Notes: a model not told the origin generated them from the sequence alone. Counted from the stretch's first letter, positions 1 to 8,605 are shown. The stretch: DNA of 54,831 nt from Rikenellaceae bacterium (GCA_015060065.1 SUZF01000015.1:1-54831); one strand, 5' to 3'. Numbers and translations: made by a program.

Positions 1-22
1 AAAACAGGGGAGGAGTTTTTTT
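1..22 (+). repeat. Partial copy of CCTCCCC hairpin repeat at window edge
   Basis: The window opens with the loop and right arm (TAAAACA-type loop, GGGGAGG arm, then AGTTTTT) of the hairpin repeat found twice more at 39447-39528. The left arm lies outside the window. The T-run makes it resemble a terminator, but the same cassette recurs away from gene ends, so it is listed as a repeat. Confidence 0.6.
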
Positions 23-25
23 GTT

Positions 26-88
26 CCCACGCCTTCCACGCCTTCCACGCCTCCCACGCCTCCCACGCCTCCCCAGTTTCCCCAGTTT
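26..88 (+). repeat. 9-bp tandem repeats
   Basis: Five copies of (C/T)CCACGCCT run from 26 to 70. Two copies of CCCCAGTTT follow (71-88) in the same 9-nt phase and lead directly into the CCCCATAAGC hairpin element at 89. Similar 9-nt periodic sequence surrounds the other copies of that element. Confidence 0.8.
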
Positions 89-120
89 CCCCATAAGCAG
101 TCGCAGACTGCGCTCCCCAT
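89..120 (+). repeat. CCCCATAAGC hairpin element, copy 1
   Basis: CCCCATAA is followed by a perfect 6-bp stem (97-102 GCAGTC, loop GCA, 106-111 GACTGC) and then GCTCCCCAT. Related copies are at 39360-39390, 46126-46156 and, on the minus strand, 46003-46031 and 45971-45997. Stem bases change between copies but stay complementary. It lies downstream of the prfB stop; function unknown. Confidence 0.75.
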
Positions 121-169
121 TATCCCCAGAGAAATAAAAAGGGGCAAAGAGAAAATGGCGGTGGAGGGG

Positions 170-1283
170 TTACTCCTTGCCGCCATATTCCATCAGATAC
201 GCCTTGATAAAGTCGTCGATTTCTCCGTTCATCACAGCCTCGACATTGGATGTTTGCCAGCCTGTGCGGTGGTCTTTCACGCGTCGGTCGTCGAAGACGT
301 ATGAGCGGATTTGCGACCCCCATTCGATGCGTTTCTTGGTCGCTTCGAGGGCTTGTTGTGTCGCCCTTCGCTTGTCTAACTCTCGCTGATAGAGTTTCGA
401 GCGGAGTATGCGCATAGCATTCTCGCGGTTCATAAGTTGTGAGCGGGTCTCGGTATTCTCGATAAGGAACTCCACCGGCTCGCCCGTGTCGGCATCCTTG
501 CCGTGGTAGCGCAGGCGCACACCCGTCTCGACCTTATTTACGTTCTGACCGCCCGCTCCGGATGAGCGATAGGTGTCCCACTCGATATCGGCAGGGTTGA
601 TTGTTATCTCGATGCTGTCATCCACTGCGGGCGACACGAATACCGACACGAAGGTTGTTTGTCGCTTGTTGTTGGCATTGAATGGCGATAGGCGCACCAT
701 ACGATGCACTCCATTCTCGCTTTTGAGATATCCGTAGGCGAAGTCGCCCTCGAACTCTATGGTACAGGATTTCACACCCACCTCATCGCCTGCCTGATAG
801 TCTAACACCTTGACCTTGTAGCCGTGAGCCTCGCCCCAGCGGGTGTATAGACGTAGCAGCATATCTGCCCAATCGAGAGCCTCCGTTCCTCCGGCTCCGG
901 CATTGATATCTATGATGGCTCCGAGTTTATCCTCGTCGCTGCGTAGCATGTTGCGCAGTTCGAGAGCCTCGACCGCTTCGAGTGTGGTGTTGTAGTGAGC
1001 CTCCAACTCCTCCTCGGAGGCAAGACCTTCGCTGACAAAGTCGGGCATCAGTCCGAGATCTTCGACGAGTTTGGCAAGCCTGTCATAATCCTCGACCCAA
1101 CTCTTGATAGCAGCAACCTTGCGCAGTTGCTGCTCGGCACTTTCGGGATTCTTCCAGAAGTCCGGCTCAAAGGTCTTCTCCTCTTCGTTGCAGAGGTCTA
1201 TGCGTTTCTGGTCGATGTCAAAGACACCTCCCCAGCGTATCCAGACGCCTTACAACTTCTCTAATCTGTTCTTCGGAAATCAT
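170..1283 (-). CDS. prfB: Peptide chain release factor 2, with programmed +1 frameshift
   Basis: RF2 recognises UGA and UAA stop codons and triggers peptide release. Translation starts at the ATG at 1283 and reads 21 codons to an in-frame TGA at 1220-1218. A +1 shift on CTT-TGA-C joins it to a 349-residue frame, giving 370 residues, close to the usual RF2 length. The specificity tripeptide SPF (about residues 199-201) marks RF2 rather than RF1. The peptidyl-transferase motif GGQ lies at about 244-246. It is 80 bases downstream of cysS on the same strand and may be co-transcribed. Expression is expected to be autoregulated: low RF2 leaves the early UGA unread and favours the shift (established for prfB; the site is seen here). 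It is an intact gene, not a broken one. Confidence 0.97.
1217..1233 (-). promoter_or_regulatory. Programmed +1 frameshift signal of prfB
   Basis: Read on the minus strand, a Shine-Dalgarno-like GGGGAGG (1233-1227) is followed after three bases (TGT) by CTT TGA C. This is the classic RF2 arrangement: internal SD, 3-nt spacer, slippery CTT, poorly terminating UGA-C. The downstream +1 frame reads LDIDQKRIDL and continues into the conserved RF2 body. Confidence 0.95.
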
Positions 1284-1324
1284 CTTATTCTAAAATCGAC
1301 AATTATAGTTGATTTAGACTCCCT

Positions 1325-1356
1325 AATTATCAATTGTCAATTGTCAATTATCAATT
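1325..1356. repeat. AATTRTC heptamer repeat
   Basis: Four and a half 7-bp units of AATTATC/AATTGTC fill most of the gap between the cysS stop (1364) and the prfB start (1283). The same heptamer family occurs at 16095 and 38679. Confidence 0.8.
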
Positions 1357-1363
1357 AAATTGA

Positions 1364-2839
1364 TTATTCTATCTCCCAATCAAAACCATCCTTGCGGTCT
1401 TTTACGCGGATGCCTATGGCGGTCAGTTCGTCGCGAATCTTGTCCGACGTTGCCCAATCCTTGTTCGCCTTGGCTGTCATGCGCATTTCGAGCAACATAT
1501 TGACTAACGGAGTGACCATATCCTTGCCACCCGACGCCGTTGCCGACTTCTCGTCACGCAGACCGAGAATGTCGAACACCCAACGATTCATAACCGATTT
1601 CAGGCTCTCCAAATCCTCGGCAGAGATGGTCTGCTGACCCTCGGCAATCTGGTTGATTATGCGTACCCAGTCGAAGAGTATCGAGATGACGATAGGTGAG
1701 TTCAAGTCGTCATCCATAGCCTCGCGACACGCTCCGTCGAGGGTCGAAACATCAATCGAAGATGTTGCCGACGGCTTCAATTTGCCCAAGGTCTCGACAC
1801 CCTTCATCAGGCGGTCAAGACCCTTCTCGGCGGCTTGTAGTGCGGCATTCGAGAAGTCGAGAGTCGAGCGGTAGTGTGCCTGCAAGACAAAGAAACGAAT
1901 CGTCATGGGCGAGTAGGGCTGCTCCAACTTGTCGTGAGTGCCGTTGAATAACTCCTCCAAGGTGATGAAGTTGCCATACGACTTGCCCATCTTCTTGCCG
2001 TCGATGGTAATCATATTATTGTGCAACCAGTAGCGAGCCGAGTCGCGACCCAACGCTGCCGTAGCCTGTGCAATCTCGCACTCGTGGTGGGGGAACATCA
2101 AGTCCATACCGCCACCGTGAATGTCGAACTGCTCTCCCAGATATTTGCAACTCATGGCCGAACACTCCATGTGCCAGCCGGGGAAACCTTCGCTCCACGG
2201 AGAGGGCCAACGCATAATATGTTCGGGCGAAGCCTTCTTCCAGAGGGCAAAGTCGAATGAGTGGCGTTTGTCGCTCTGTCCGTCGAGTTCGCGGGTGTTG
2301 GTTACTATATCGTCGAGGTTTCTGCCCGACAGTTTGCCGTAGTGGTAATCCTTGTTGTACTTCTCGACATCGAAATATACCGAGCCGTTGGATTCGTAGG
2401 CGTAGCCGGCATCCCAGATGCGCTTTACAAACTCTATCTGCTCGATGATATGACCCGATGCGTGAGGCTCAATCGAGGGTGTTAGGACATTCAACTCGTC
2501 CATGGCACGGTGGTATCGCTCGGTGTAGTAGTGTGCCACCTCCATAGGCTCCAACTGCTCCAAGCGAGCCTTCTTTGCGATTTTGTCCTCGCCTTCGTCG
2601 GCATCATGCTCCAAGTGACCTACGTCGGTAATGTTGCGCACGTAGCGCACCTTGTAGCCCTCGGCTTTCAGATAGCGGAACAGCAGGTCGAAGGTTACAG
2701 CGGGGCGAGTGTGACCCAAGTGGGGGTCGCCATATACCGTGGGACCACATACGTACATACCTACACGTCCTTCGTTCAGAGGCTCAAAGAGTTCCTTGCG
2801 ACGAGTAAGCGTATTGTATAAAACGAGTTTTGTTGCCAT
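1364..2839 (-). CDS. cysS: Cysteinyl-tRNA synthetase
   Basis: Charges tRNA-Cys with cysteine in the cytoplasm; class I synthetase of 491 residues. The HIGH-type motif is HLGH (residues 40-43) within [15 protein letters not shown], and the KMSKS-type loop is KMGKS (283-287). Likely zinc ligands are C31, C226 and the His/Glu cluster near 251-255. The start [10 protein letters not shown] was chosen because it matches family N-termini. An upstream in-frame ATG at 2896 would add 19 residues spanning the promoter box, so it was rejected. prfB follows on the same strand after an 80-base gap filled by a heptamer repeat. Confidence 0.97.
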   Translation of the reverse strand: MATKLVLYNTLTRRKELFEPLNEGRVGMYVCGPTVYGDPHLGHTRPAVTFDLLFRYLKAEGYKVRYVRNITDVGHLEHDADEGEDKIAKKARLEQLEPMEVAHYYTERYHRAMDELNVLTPSIEPHASGHIIEQIEFVKRIWDAGYAYESNGSVYFDVEKYNKDYHYGKLSGRNLDDIVTNTRELDGQSDKRHSFDFALWKKASPEHIMRWPSPWSEGFPGWHMECSAMSCKYLGEQFDIHGGGMDLMFPHHECEIAQATAALGRDSARYWLHNNMITIDGKKMGKSYGNFITLEELFNGTHDKLEQPYSPMTIRFFVLQAHYRSTLDFSNAALQAAEKGLDRLMKGVETLGKLKPSATSSIDVSTLDGACREAMDDDLNSPIVISILFDWVRIINQIAEGQQTISAEDLESLKSVMNRWVFDILGLRDEKSATASGGKDMVTPLVNMLLEMRMTAKANKDWATSDKIRDELTAIGIRVKDRKDGFDWEIE

Positions 2840-2866
2840 ATTTTTTGTGCAAAATTTTATTTCTTG

Positions 2867-2897
2867 CAAAGATAACGCAAGCATTTGAAAATTCAAA
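2867..2897 (-). promoter_or_regulatory. Bacteroidota-type promoter of cysS
   Basis: On the minus strand a TTTG box (2897-2894) is followed after 19 bases by TATCTTTG (2874-2867), matching the Bacteroides -33/-7 consensus TTTG-N19-21-TAnnTTTG. It lies about 28 bases upstream of the cysS start. Confidence 0.75.
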
Positions 2898-2937
2898 ATT
2901 CGGAATTCAGAATTAACAGACCAGTTCGGCTTTTAGT

Positions 2938-2964
2938 GGATTATGGGGATTATGGGGATTATGG
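2938..2964. repeat. 9-bp tandem repeat GGATTATGG x3
   Basis: Three exact 9-bp units lie between cysS and cysQ. Read on the minus strand they are CCATAATCC, close to the nonamer flanks (CCCCATTAT, CCCCATATT) seen beside the CCCCATAAGC hairpin elements. Confidence 0.8.
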
Positions 2965-3004
2965 GGAGTCCTTAACATTCTTAATCGTGCCGAATCAAAA
3001 TCAA

Positions 3005-3044
3005 GAGTGCCGGCAATCTGCTCGAAACAGACATGCAGGCACTC
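3005..3044 (-). terminator. Possible terminator of the cysQ operon
   Basis: A 7-bp inverted repeat (GAGTGCC at 3005-3011, GGCACTC at 3038-3044) encloses a nested TCTG/CAGA pairing. On the minus strand it is followed by a T-rich stretch (TTGATTTTGATT). It lies 36 bases past the cysQ stop. The T-run is interrupted, so this is tentative. Confidence 0.45.
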
Positions 3045-3079
3045 CGTTTATATCTGCTCCCCACCGAGGGGACTTGTCG

Positions 3080-3949
3080 TTATCTGATTCTGCTATCTGC
3101 GGCGTAGCACTCAAACCACGGGTTACGCAGGTCTTCCTTGTTGTAGCGGAAGGTGGAGCCATCTTCGAGATTGCGGGTGCTGCCGCCCGTCTCGGCAAGA
3201 ATAAGTTCCCCGGCAGCCGTATCCCATTCGTAGGTCTGGCTGGTACGTACATAGTAATCGACCGTACCCTCGGCAAGCATACAGAACTTGTAGGAACTGC
3301 CCTGCTCGACCACTTCGAGGTCGGGATGTTGCTCGCGCAATGATGCGACATATTCTGCCGTTTCGGGGGTCTGATGTGAGCGTGATAACGCTACTCGCGG
3401 AGCCGTGCGATTGTCGCTGGCAAGCGGAAGAGAACGCCACGAAGCCGAAAAATCGGTATAGTGGTGTGACGCCTCCGACGAAGGCTCGATTCCGGTTACT
3501 AAATGCGCACCGTGACCGCGCTCGCCGATATACATCTTGTGGTAGTAGGGTACATAGACCACCGAGCCGACACACTCGTTATCCTGCATCAGCGCGATAT
3601 TGACCGTAAATTCGTTGTTGCCCTTAATGAACTCAACGGTGCCATCCAGCGGATCCACCAACCAGAACAACTCCCAATTTTGACGCTCCTCATATAGCAT
3701 CTCGCGACCCTCCTCGCTCAAAATCGGGATGCGGGTAGCACCGAGCGCCTCCTTGATTTTGCTGTGAGCCAGACGGTCTGCAACGGTAATCGGAGTACGA
3801 TCGTTCTTGACGCTGATATCGTAGTCGTCATGATTCTTGTAAATCTTCATAATCTCGGCACCTGCCTTTACGGCCGCATTGACCGCCATCTCGATAAGGT
3901 AGGCGCGAATTTCGTCAGTTATTATCATTTCGGTAGTTTGATAATTCAT
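3080..3949 (-). CDS. cysQ: 3'(2'),5'-bisphosphate nucleotidase CysQ
   Basis: Member of the inositol monophosphatase superfamily that removes the 3' phosphate from PAP, a by-product of sulfate assimilation and PAPS-dependent reactions. Metal-binding motifs are visible: LSEE with E79/E80, VDPLDGT with D99 and D102, and WDTAAGE with W242-D243. The start MNYQTTEMII at 3949 was chosen because AAGAGGAACAA precedes it at good SD spacing; the longer in-frame start at 4018 would overlap the upstream gene. Its length of 289 residues is typical of CysQ. It is the last gene of an apparent operon with a GT2-like protein, a HEAT-repeat protein and a degenerate receiver, 26 bases after the GT2-like stop. 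No other sulfate-assimilation gene is nearby, although a SulP transporter lies at 52609. Confidence 0.9.
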   Translation of the reverse strand: MNYQTTEMIITDEIRAYLIEMAVNAAVKAGAEIMKIYKNHDDYDISVKNDRTPITVADRLAHSKIKEALGATRIPILSEEGREMLYEERQNWELFWLVDPLDGTVEFIKGNNEFTVNIALMQDNECVGSVVYVPYYHKMYIGERGHGAHLVTGIEPSSEASHHYTDFSASWRSLPLASDNRTAPRVALSRSHQTPETAEYVASLREQHPDLEVVEQGSSYKFCMLAEGTVDYYVRTSQTYEWDTAAGELILAETGGSTRNLEDGSTFRYNKEDLRNPWFECYAADSRIR

Positions 3950-3975
3950 TTGTTCCTCTTTTGTAAAGATAACGA

Positions 3976-4938
3976 TTATTTTCGAATTTGCCATACGCGT
4001 GGTAATAAATTTTTGCAAAAAAGATATAAAGTGTCGCCATATCCGACAGGAATCTCCCTCCGGTGAGTCAGAATTATATGTGCTACGTAGGTAAAGACGA
4101 TAATGGAGAGCAGTGAGAGCGCCACAAGGAGCAGTGGCTCGGTGGCGATGCCGAGCATTGCCAAAAGGATGGATATCGTGGCAGCCACGATAAGCAGTGC
4201 CGAGATTATATGCCCGATTCTGGCGTGAGAGTTACCGCTGACAGCAATCGGCTCAAAGAGCATGCGAAGAGCCAAGCGGTTGGTGGCATCGCTGCCTGCA
4301 ACTCCATTGAACTCGTCAAGCAGGGTGCGCGGATAGAGCGTGACGCTCGCTCCGACATCGCTCGAAATGGCTTGTGGAGGCTCGTGTGAGGTTGTGGATA
4401 ACTCGATAATTAGTCGCTCGATACCGCCCGGCACAACCTTTTCGTCGCCCCAAAGAGGGAGGATGTAGTCGTAGGTCGCCACATCAAAAGCCGCATCCAA
4501 ATCGCTCTTGTCGCCTGTCGTGGCGACATCCAAAAGCAGTAATCGACGATAACACCGGCTTGCCGAGCGATACATTCTGCGCACACGCGGAGTATGACGG
4601 TCGCCCGACATCCTGCCATCGACAGCAATCATCCGATAGGAGGTAATCATTTGTCGCAGAGAGTCGGGTTGTCGCAACGAGTCTGCCACGACAATAACTT
4701 CATAGTCGGGATATTCGACCGAGAGTAGATTTCGCAGACGCTCCGCTCTGCCCGTATCCCGGCACAGTAAAGATATACCGATGCGACTCACTCCGTTATC
4801 TATGGAGTTATGAGCCGAGGCGAAGAGTGAGTGTCGATGATTGCCTTCCCGAATAAGGAAGAGTGTTCGGAAGAGCCGAATGAGGATGCCGACGGATATA
4901 AGAAGTATCAAGGTGGATATTATAATTGAGGAATACAT
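3976..4938 (-). CDS. Membrane protein with degenerate family-2 glycosyltransferase domain
   Basis: 320 residues. One N-terminal membrane segment (about 4-26) precedes a domain with GT2 hallmarks: YPDYEVIVVADS resembles the nucleotide-binding strand of GT2 enzymes, and the TGDKSDLDAAFDVATYDYIL segment resembles the GT2 stretch before the DxD. Where GT2 enzymes have a DxD-type metal site this protein has LWGDEKV, so activity is doubtful. Two further membrane segments lie near the C-terminus (about 240-285), as in processive polysaccharide synthases. It overlaps the HEAT gene by 19 bases and precedes cysQ, so all are probably co-transcribed. It may be a shortened, possibly non-catalytic relative of PgaC-like synthases. 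The fold assignment is inference; the operon layout is seen. Confidence 0.6.
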   Translation of the reverse strand: MYSSIIISTLILLISVGILIRLFRTLFLIREGNHRHSLFASAHNSIDNGVSRIGISLLCRDTGRAERLRNLLSVEYPDYEVIVVADSLRQPDSLRQMITSYRMIAVDGRMSGDRHTPRVRRMYRSASRCYRRLLLLDVATTGDKSDLDAAFDVATYDYILPLWGDEKVVPGGIERLIIELSTTSHEPPQAISSDVGASVTLYPRTLLDEFNGVAGSDATNRLALRMLFEPIAVSGNSHARIGHIISALLIVAATISILLAMLGIATEPLLLVALSLLSIIVFTYVAHIILTHRREIPVGYGDTLYLFCKNLLPRVWQIRK

Positions 4939-5888
4939 ACTATGCGACGTTTATAGGTGGCAACAAGACGCTCGGCATACCGCCCTTCGAGATTGCCGAA
5001 GAGCCTTTCGAGAGCCGAGGCGGAGTAGCCTTCGAATGCAAGATATCGGCAGAGAGAGCGACGTTCTGAAAGTGTCAGAGAGTGAATACACTCGGCAATC
5101 TCGCTGTGGGCGAGAGATGAATGCATGGAGATAAGTGCGTGGAGAGCCTCGTGAGCAATACTTTCGTTGCTATCGGTGACGGCAATGTCGAGTAGCAGAG
5201 GTTTTACCTCGCTCATTCCGAATACTTTGGCTATGTTGAGTCCGATGATGCGCAGATTGTGGCTCTTCGAGGCGAGTAGTGGCTCGCAAGCCACGGGTAA
5301 CAAACCCCGTCGCAACAGAGCCATAACTTCGGCAACCTCGAATCCATTGAGAGGTTGCGGATACTCTGCAAGTTCGCGCAGTGCCGATGAGGAGTCGGCA
5401 GCGATACGTATTATCAGAGCGTAGAATCGGGTAAAGCGGTTGCTATCGTCGGAATATCGGTCAATTCGGGAGATAGCGTATGGTGTTGCCGGTATCGAGG
5501 CGAGGCGAGAGATGTATTCGGCACGACGAAAACCTCGATGCCTCTTGGCTTGTTGCAGAAGCCATCGGTCTATTCCGTTGTCGGAAGCAATGCGTCCGAT
5601 AATGGCAGCATCGGGTCCATATACCGCAGAGGCAACCTTCGCCAATACACGCGAGAGAATCTCCTTGGCTCCGCGACGCTCAATCATCGGGAAACGCGAC
5701 GGCAGGCTCTCGTTTGAGAGAATTATGGCAGTCACGATACGCATATATCGTTGCGAGAGCAACTTCTCGAATCGATGGAGATGATTCGTGCGCCACTTCA
5801 CAACCTGCGCCCATGCGATAAGCACGATAAGCGTGGAGGCAAGCAGTATGGTGTATATATAGTATATGTATGTTAATGCGTTCATCAT
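4920..5888 (-). CDS. Membrane-anchored HEAT-repeat protein
   Basis: 322 residues from the ATG at 5888, which overlaps the upstream receiver-gene stop as ATGA; this translational coupling decides the start. One membrane segment (about residues 9-27, rich in L, I and A) is followed by a basic stretch. Repeated amphipathic helix pairs of HEAT/ARM type occupy about residues 90-300, for example IIGLNIAKVFGMSEVKPLL followed by IAHEALHALISM. The predicted topology puts the repeats in the cytoplasm as a scaffold. HEAT proteins next to GT2 genes occur in Bacteroidota polysaccharide loci (recollection of family context). Exact partner and function are unknown. Confidence 0.65.
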   Translation of the reverse strand: MMNALTYIYYIYTILLASTLIVLIAWAQVVKWRTNHLHRFEKLLSQRYMRIVTAIILSNESLPSRFPMIERRGAKEILSRVLAKVASAVYGPDAAIIGRIASDNGIDRWLLQQAKRHRGFRRAEYISRLASIPATPYAISRIDRYSDDSNRFTRFYALIIRIAADSSSALRELAEYPQPLNGFEVAEVMALLRRGLLPVACEPLLASKSHNLRIIGLNIAKVFGMSEVKPLLLDIAVTDSNESIAHEALHALISMHSSLAHSEIAECIHSLTLSERRSLCRYLAFEGYSASALERLFGNLEGRYAERLVATYKRRIVCIPQL

Positions 5889-6262
5889 CTCTTTGCGGGC
5901 TGTGAGTCGATAACTTCGCGTATTTTGCGACGTAATCGACGGATGTTGGTGGGAAAGGTAATGTATTGACTTGCTCCACATTCCAATAGACTCAACACTG
6001 CCCTCTCGGAGTGTTGCCACGAGAGGACAAACAACGAAGGGCGTCGCAACCCCTTCGGGCGCAGTGTGGATGTCGGCTCCGAGCCGTCGAAAAACGGAAA
6101 TAAATCGAGCATGATGACCAAATCGAAAAGTCCCTGCCGGCATCTGTTGTCAGCCTCGTCAAGCCGTTGAGAGGTATGAACCTCGACCTCCATGTCGGCA
6201 AGCAACGAGGCGGTCATCTCGCGAAGTAGCGGGTCGGAGCCGGTAATGAGAACTTTTTTCAT
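5885..6262 (-). CDS. Degenerate (pseudo-)receiver domain protein
   Basis: 125 residues, length and pattern of a stand-alone CheY-like receiver. It starts MKKVLITGSDPLLREM, has the central strand DLVIMLDLFPFF with D53 as the likely phospho-acceptor position, and LFVLSW with S81 at the switch position. The invariant lysine of the KP motif is replaced (ITFP, F103), and only one of the two N-terminal acidic residues (D10) is clear, so normal phosphorylation is unlikely. The start at 6262 was chosen over 6316 because family N-termini begin with MKKVL-type sequence. It is the first gene of the operon with the HEAT and GT2-like proteins and may act as a binding module. Confidence 0.65.
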   Translation of the reverse strand: MKKVLITGSDPLLREMTASLLADMEVEVHTSQRLDEADNRCRQGLFDLVIMLDLFPFFDGSEPTSTLRPKGLRRPSLFVLSWQHSERAVLSLLECGASQYITFPTNIRRLRRKIREVIDSQPAKR

Positions 6263-6344
6263 AACTATCGAAGGTTTGAATCCCAGCGCAATCACCGAAA
6301 AATATGCCAAAAACAAAATTTCTTTGAAAAAAGTTTGACGGAAT

Positions 6345-6375
6345 GTTGTTTGTATATCAAAAATGACTATCTTTG
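6345..6375 (+). promoter_or_regulatory. Promoter of rplU-rpmA
   Basis: GTTG (6345-6348), 19 bases, then TATCTTTG (6368-6375) match the Bacteroidota -33/-7 pattern, followed by a leader of about 35 bases to the rplU start. Confidence 0.7.
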
Positions 6376-6417
6376 CAGTCCGAAATTATGTCAAAACTGA
6401 TATAACTTTAAGATTAA

Positions 6418-6729
6418 ATGTACGTAATAGTAGAAATTGCAGGTCAGCAATTCAAGGCTGAAAAGGGTCGTAAGCTCTATGTTCACCGTCTTTCGGGCGA
6501 GGAGAACTCGTCCATGAGCTTCGACAAGGTCCTGCTTGTAGACAATGGCGGTCAGGTTAAGGTAGGCGCACCTGTTGTAAAAGGCGCCTCGGTACAGTGT
6601 AAAATCCTCAAACACCTCAAAGATGACAAAGTCTTGGTGTTTAAGAAGAAGCGCAGAACAGGTTACCAGAAGTGTAATGGTCACCGTCAGTATCTGACAC
6701 AGATTCTCGTAGAGGAGATTGTTGCATAA
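6418..6729 (+). CDS. rplU: 50S ribosomal protein L21
   Basis: 103 residues, the normal length for L21, which binds 23S rRNA in the large subunit. The N-terminus [17 protein letters not shown] and the C-terminal basic [13 protein letters not shown] region are typical. It forms the universal pair with rpmA, 17 bases downstream. Confidence 0.98.
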   Translation: MYVIVEIAGQQFKAEKGRKLYVHRLSGEENSSMSFDKVLLVDNGGQVKVGAPVVKGASVQCKILKHLKDDKVLVFKKKRRTGYQKCNGHRQYLTQILVEEIVA

Positions 6730-6746
6730 TTAAAAATTAGAGAAAA

Positions 6747-7004
6747 ATGGCACACAAAAAAGGTGTAGGTAGTTCGAAGAACGGTCGTGAGTCAGAGAGC
6801 AAACGACTTGGCGTTAAACTTTTCGGTGGTCAGTTCGCTAAGGCAGGCAACATCATCGTTCGTCAGAGAGGTACGGTTCACAATCCGGGTAACAATGTAG
6901 GTATGGGTAAGGATCACACCCTCTTCGCATTGGTAAACGGTACGGTAGTATTCTGCAAGAAGGCTTCCGGAAAATCGTACGTTAGTGTAACTCCGGTAGA
7001 GTAA
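6747..7004 (+). CDS. rpmA: 50S ribosomal protein L27
   Basis: 85 residues. The N-terminus [16 protein letters not shown] is the conserved flexible tail that reaches the peptidyl-transferase centre. Unlike Firmicutes L27 there is no cleaved prosequence before it. A strong bidirectional terminator follows at 7022. Confidence 0.98.
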   Translation: MAHKKGVGSSKNGRESESKRLGVKLFGGQFAKAGNIIVRQRGTVHNPGNNVGMGKDHTLFALVNGTVVFCKKASGKSYVSVTPVE

Positions 7005-7021
7005 TCTCCGTTGGTAGTAAC

Positions 7022-7060
7022 AAAAATTAAGGTTCCCGAAGTTCGGGAACCTTAATTTTT
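7022..7060. terminator. Bidirectional terminator between rpmA and the esterase gene
   Basis: A perfect 19-bp inverted repeat (7022-7040 and 7042-7060) with core AAGGTTCCCGAA/TTCGGGAACCTT ends in AATTTTT on both strands. It can end rpmA (+) and the convergent esterase gene (-). Confidence 0.92.
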
Positions 7061-7093
7061 GTTGCATCAATGCTTTTTCGCCCGCTTAAATTA

Positions 7094-8500
7094 TCAACCC
7101 TGACCCTCGGATTTCGGGGTGCCTTGATGCGTTCCGCTGCGACGAAGCAGGCGAGTGTAGAGTTTGTCTCCACTGATAGCGAAGAGATGGTTGCCGGCAA
7201 AGGCTATCGACTCTGCCGAGCCTTCGGGGAGTGACAGTATGACGCGCACACGGCCATTCTGGTCACAAATCTGTATGCCGATACTCGTGGCTGCATAGAG
7301 ATAGCCCTTTGCATCGAAGAGAATCTGCCCGGCATCGGTGTAGAGATAGTAGAACTCCTGCCCGAAAGATTGCTTGCCGTCGGGGGTATTGATATACTGC
7401 CATACCCAATTGCTGCCCTCTCGGCGCACAGCACTACGTGTGCCTCCGGGGTAGAGAGCCGTATAGGGCGACGGCAACGCGATGCGACCTTTGATTCTCG
7501 TGACCTTGCCAGAGGTTGTGACCGCCTCGTTGCGCTTGCCCATGCGGAGAATTACCTGCTCATCGTTGTAGGGGTAAAGCATCGCTCCCTCCGCCAGATT
7601 ATCAGCGATACAGCACCAACCCTCTCCGGGGATGATGATGTCGTTCAGCGACTTGTTACCGCTTCTGCCGGCCTTCACGCCCGACTGCCAATCGTGCCAT
7701 AGCCAACGCATAACTTTTGTCATTATGGCGCGTCCGTTTTTGCCCGAATGTCCGCCCTTGTCCCATTGGTGGCGCACGTCATAGCCGGCAAATTTCAGAG
7801 CCGAGAGCATCAATGTATTATACTCGAACCAACTGCCAAAGAGGGGATTCCATGTGTCTTTGTCGTTATCTTGCAGGAAGATACGCAGTGCGCGAGGCTC
7901 GCCCTTGCGAATGATTGCAGGGTATTGGTCGCCACCGCGGAAGGGGACGAATGTTCCACACATTGCATAGACTCGCGCGAACATATCCGGTCGTTGCCAT
8001 GCGGCATTGAAGGCGCAGATGCCTCCACTGCTGCTTCCTGTGATGGCACGCATTGATGCATCTTTTGAGAGGATTATTGCCCTGCCGTCGGCACACGTCA
8101 TTCGTTCCACTTTGGGCAGTACCTCTGTTTCGAGGAAGTGGGCAAATCTGCCATCCATGCGGTCGTATTCGTTGCTGCGGTTGTAACGCACAACCTCTCC
8201 GTTAGCGTTGTGGATACGTCCGGGACGTACCACTACGGCAATGGCCACGGGCATACTCCCCTCTGCTACCAGAGAGTCGATACACTCCGCCAAGACCTTT
8301 TCCTGACTATCGGTGCCGACAATGAGTGCTGCCGGAGTTGAGCCGTCATACTGCTTGGGAACGTAGATTTTTATCTCGCGGTCGGTTCCCGGATACGTCT
8401 TCGACTCGCGCATTTCGAGCGTGAGTATCTCGCCATTATAGGCAGTAGCGACAAACGGCAACAGCGTCGCCAATACAAACAGAGCGCATAATTTTTTCAT
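7094..8500 (-). CDS. Secreted esterase with C-terminal beta-propeller-like domain
   Basis: 468 residues with a signal peptide (MKKLCALFVLATLLPFVATA). The first half resembles the Fes/IroE-like esterase D family: the nucleophile elbow is GSSSGG (155-160, S157), the probable acid is D211 or D213 (FLQDNDKDTW) and the probable histidine is H251 (WDKGGHSGKNG). Residues about 285-460 form a repeated beta-rich region resembling SMP-30/gluconolactonase propellers, such as DAKGYLYAATSIGIQICDQNG. Proteins of this kind act on carbohydrate esters or siderophore-like esters in the periplasm; the substrate here cannot be told. A -7-like TAnnTTTG box (8534-8527, minus) lies just upstream. It is a single gene, ended by the bidirectional terminator at 7022. 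Confidence 0.8.
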   Translation of the reverse strand: MKKLCALFVLATLLPFVATAYNGEILTLEMRESKTYPGTDREIKIYVPKQYDGSTPAALIVGTDSQEKVLAECIDSLVAEGSMPVAIAVVVRPGRIHNANGEVVRYNRSNEYDRMDGRFAHFLETEVLPKVERMTCADGRAIILSKDASMRAITGSSSGGICAFNAAWQRPDMFARVYAMCGTFVPFRGGDQYPAIIRKGEPRALRIFLQDNDKDTWNPLFGSWFEYNTLMLSALKFAGYDVRHQWDKGGHSGKNGRAIMTKVMRWLWHDWQSGVKAGRSGNKSLNDIIIPGEGWCCIADNLAEGAMLYPYNDEQVILRMGKRNEAVTTSGKVTRIKGRIALPSPYTALYPGGTRSAVRREGSNWVWQYINTPDGKQSFGQEFYYLYTDAGQILFDAKGYLYAATSIGIQICDQNGRVRVILSLPEGSAESIAFAGNHLFAISGDKLYTRLLRRSGTHQGTPKSEGQG

Positions 8501-8537
8501 AGGCCGGTCATTTATAAGGTTATGGACAAAGATAGTG

Positions 8538-8575
8538 AAAAAAAAAGATTGTCAGAACAACATCCTGACAATCTT
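8538..8575 (-). terminator. Terminator of efp
   Basis: An 11-bp stem (AAGATTGTCAG at 8545-8555, CTGACAATCTT at 8565-8575) is followed on the minus strand by a run of at least eight T. It lies about 30 bases past the efp stop. Confidence 0.9.
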
Positions 8576-8605
8576 CTCTCCTTCGGGTAGTAATCTCCGA
8601 AGATA

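Noticed and set aside
26..70. CRISPR array
   Set aside because: Units are 9 bp (elsewhere 7 or 11 bp) without spacers, and there are no cas genes.
170..1048. prfB as a truncated gene or pseudogene
   Set aside because: The missing N-terminus is encoded upstream and is joined by a canonical programmed frameshift; no other defect is present.
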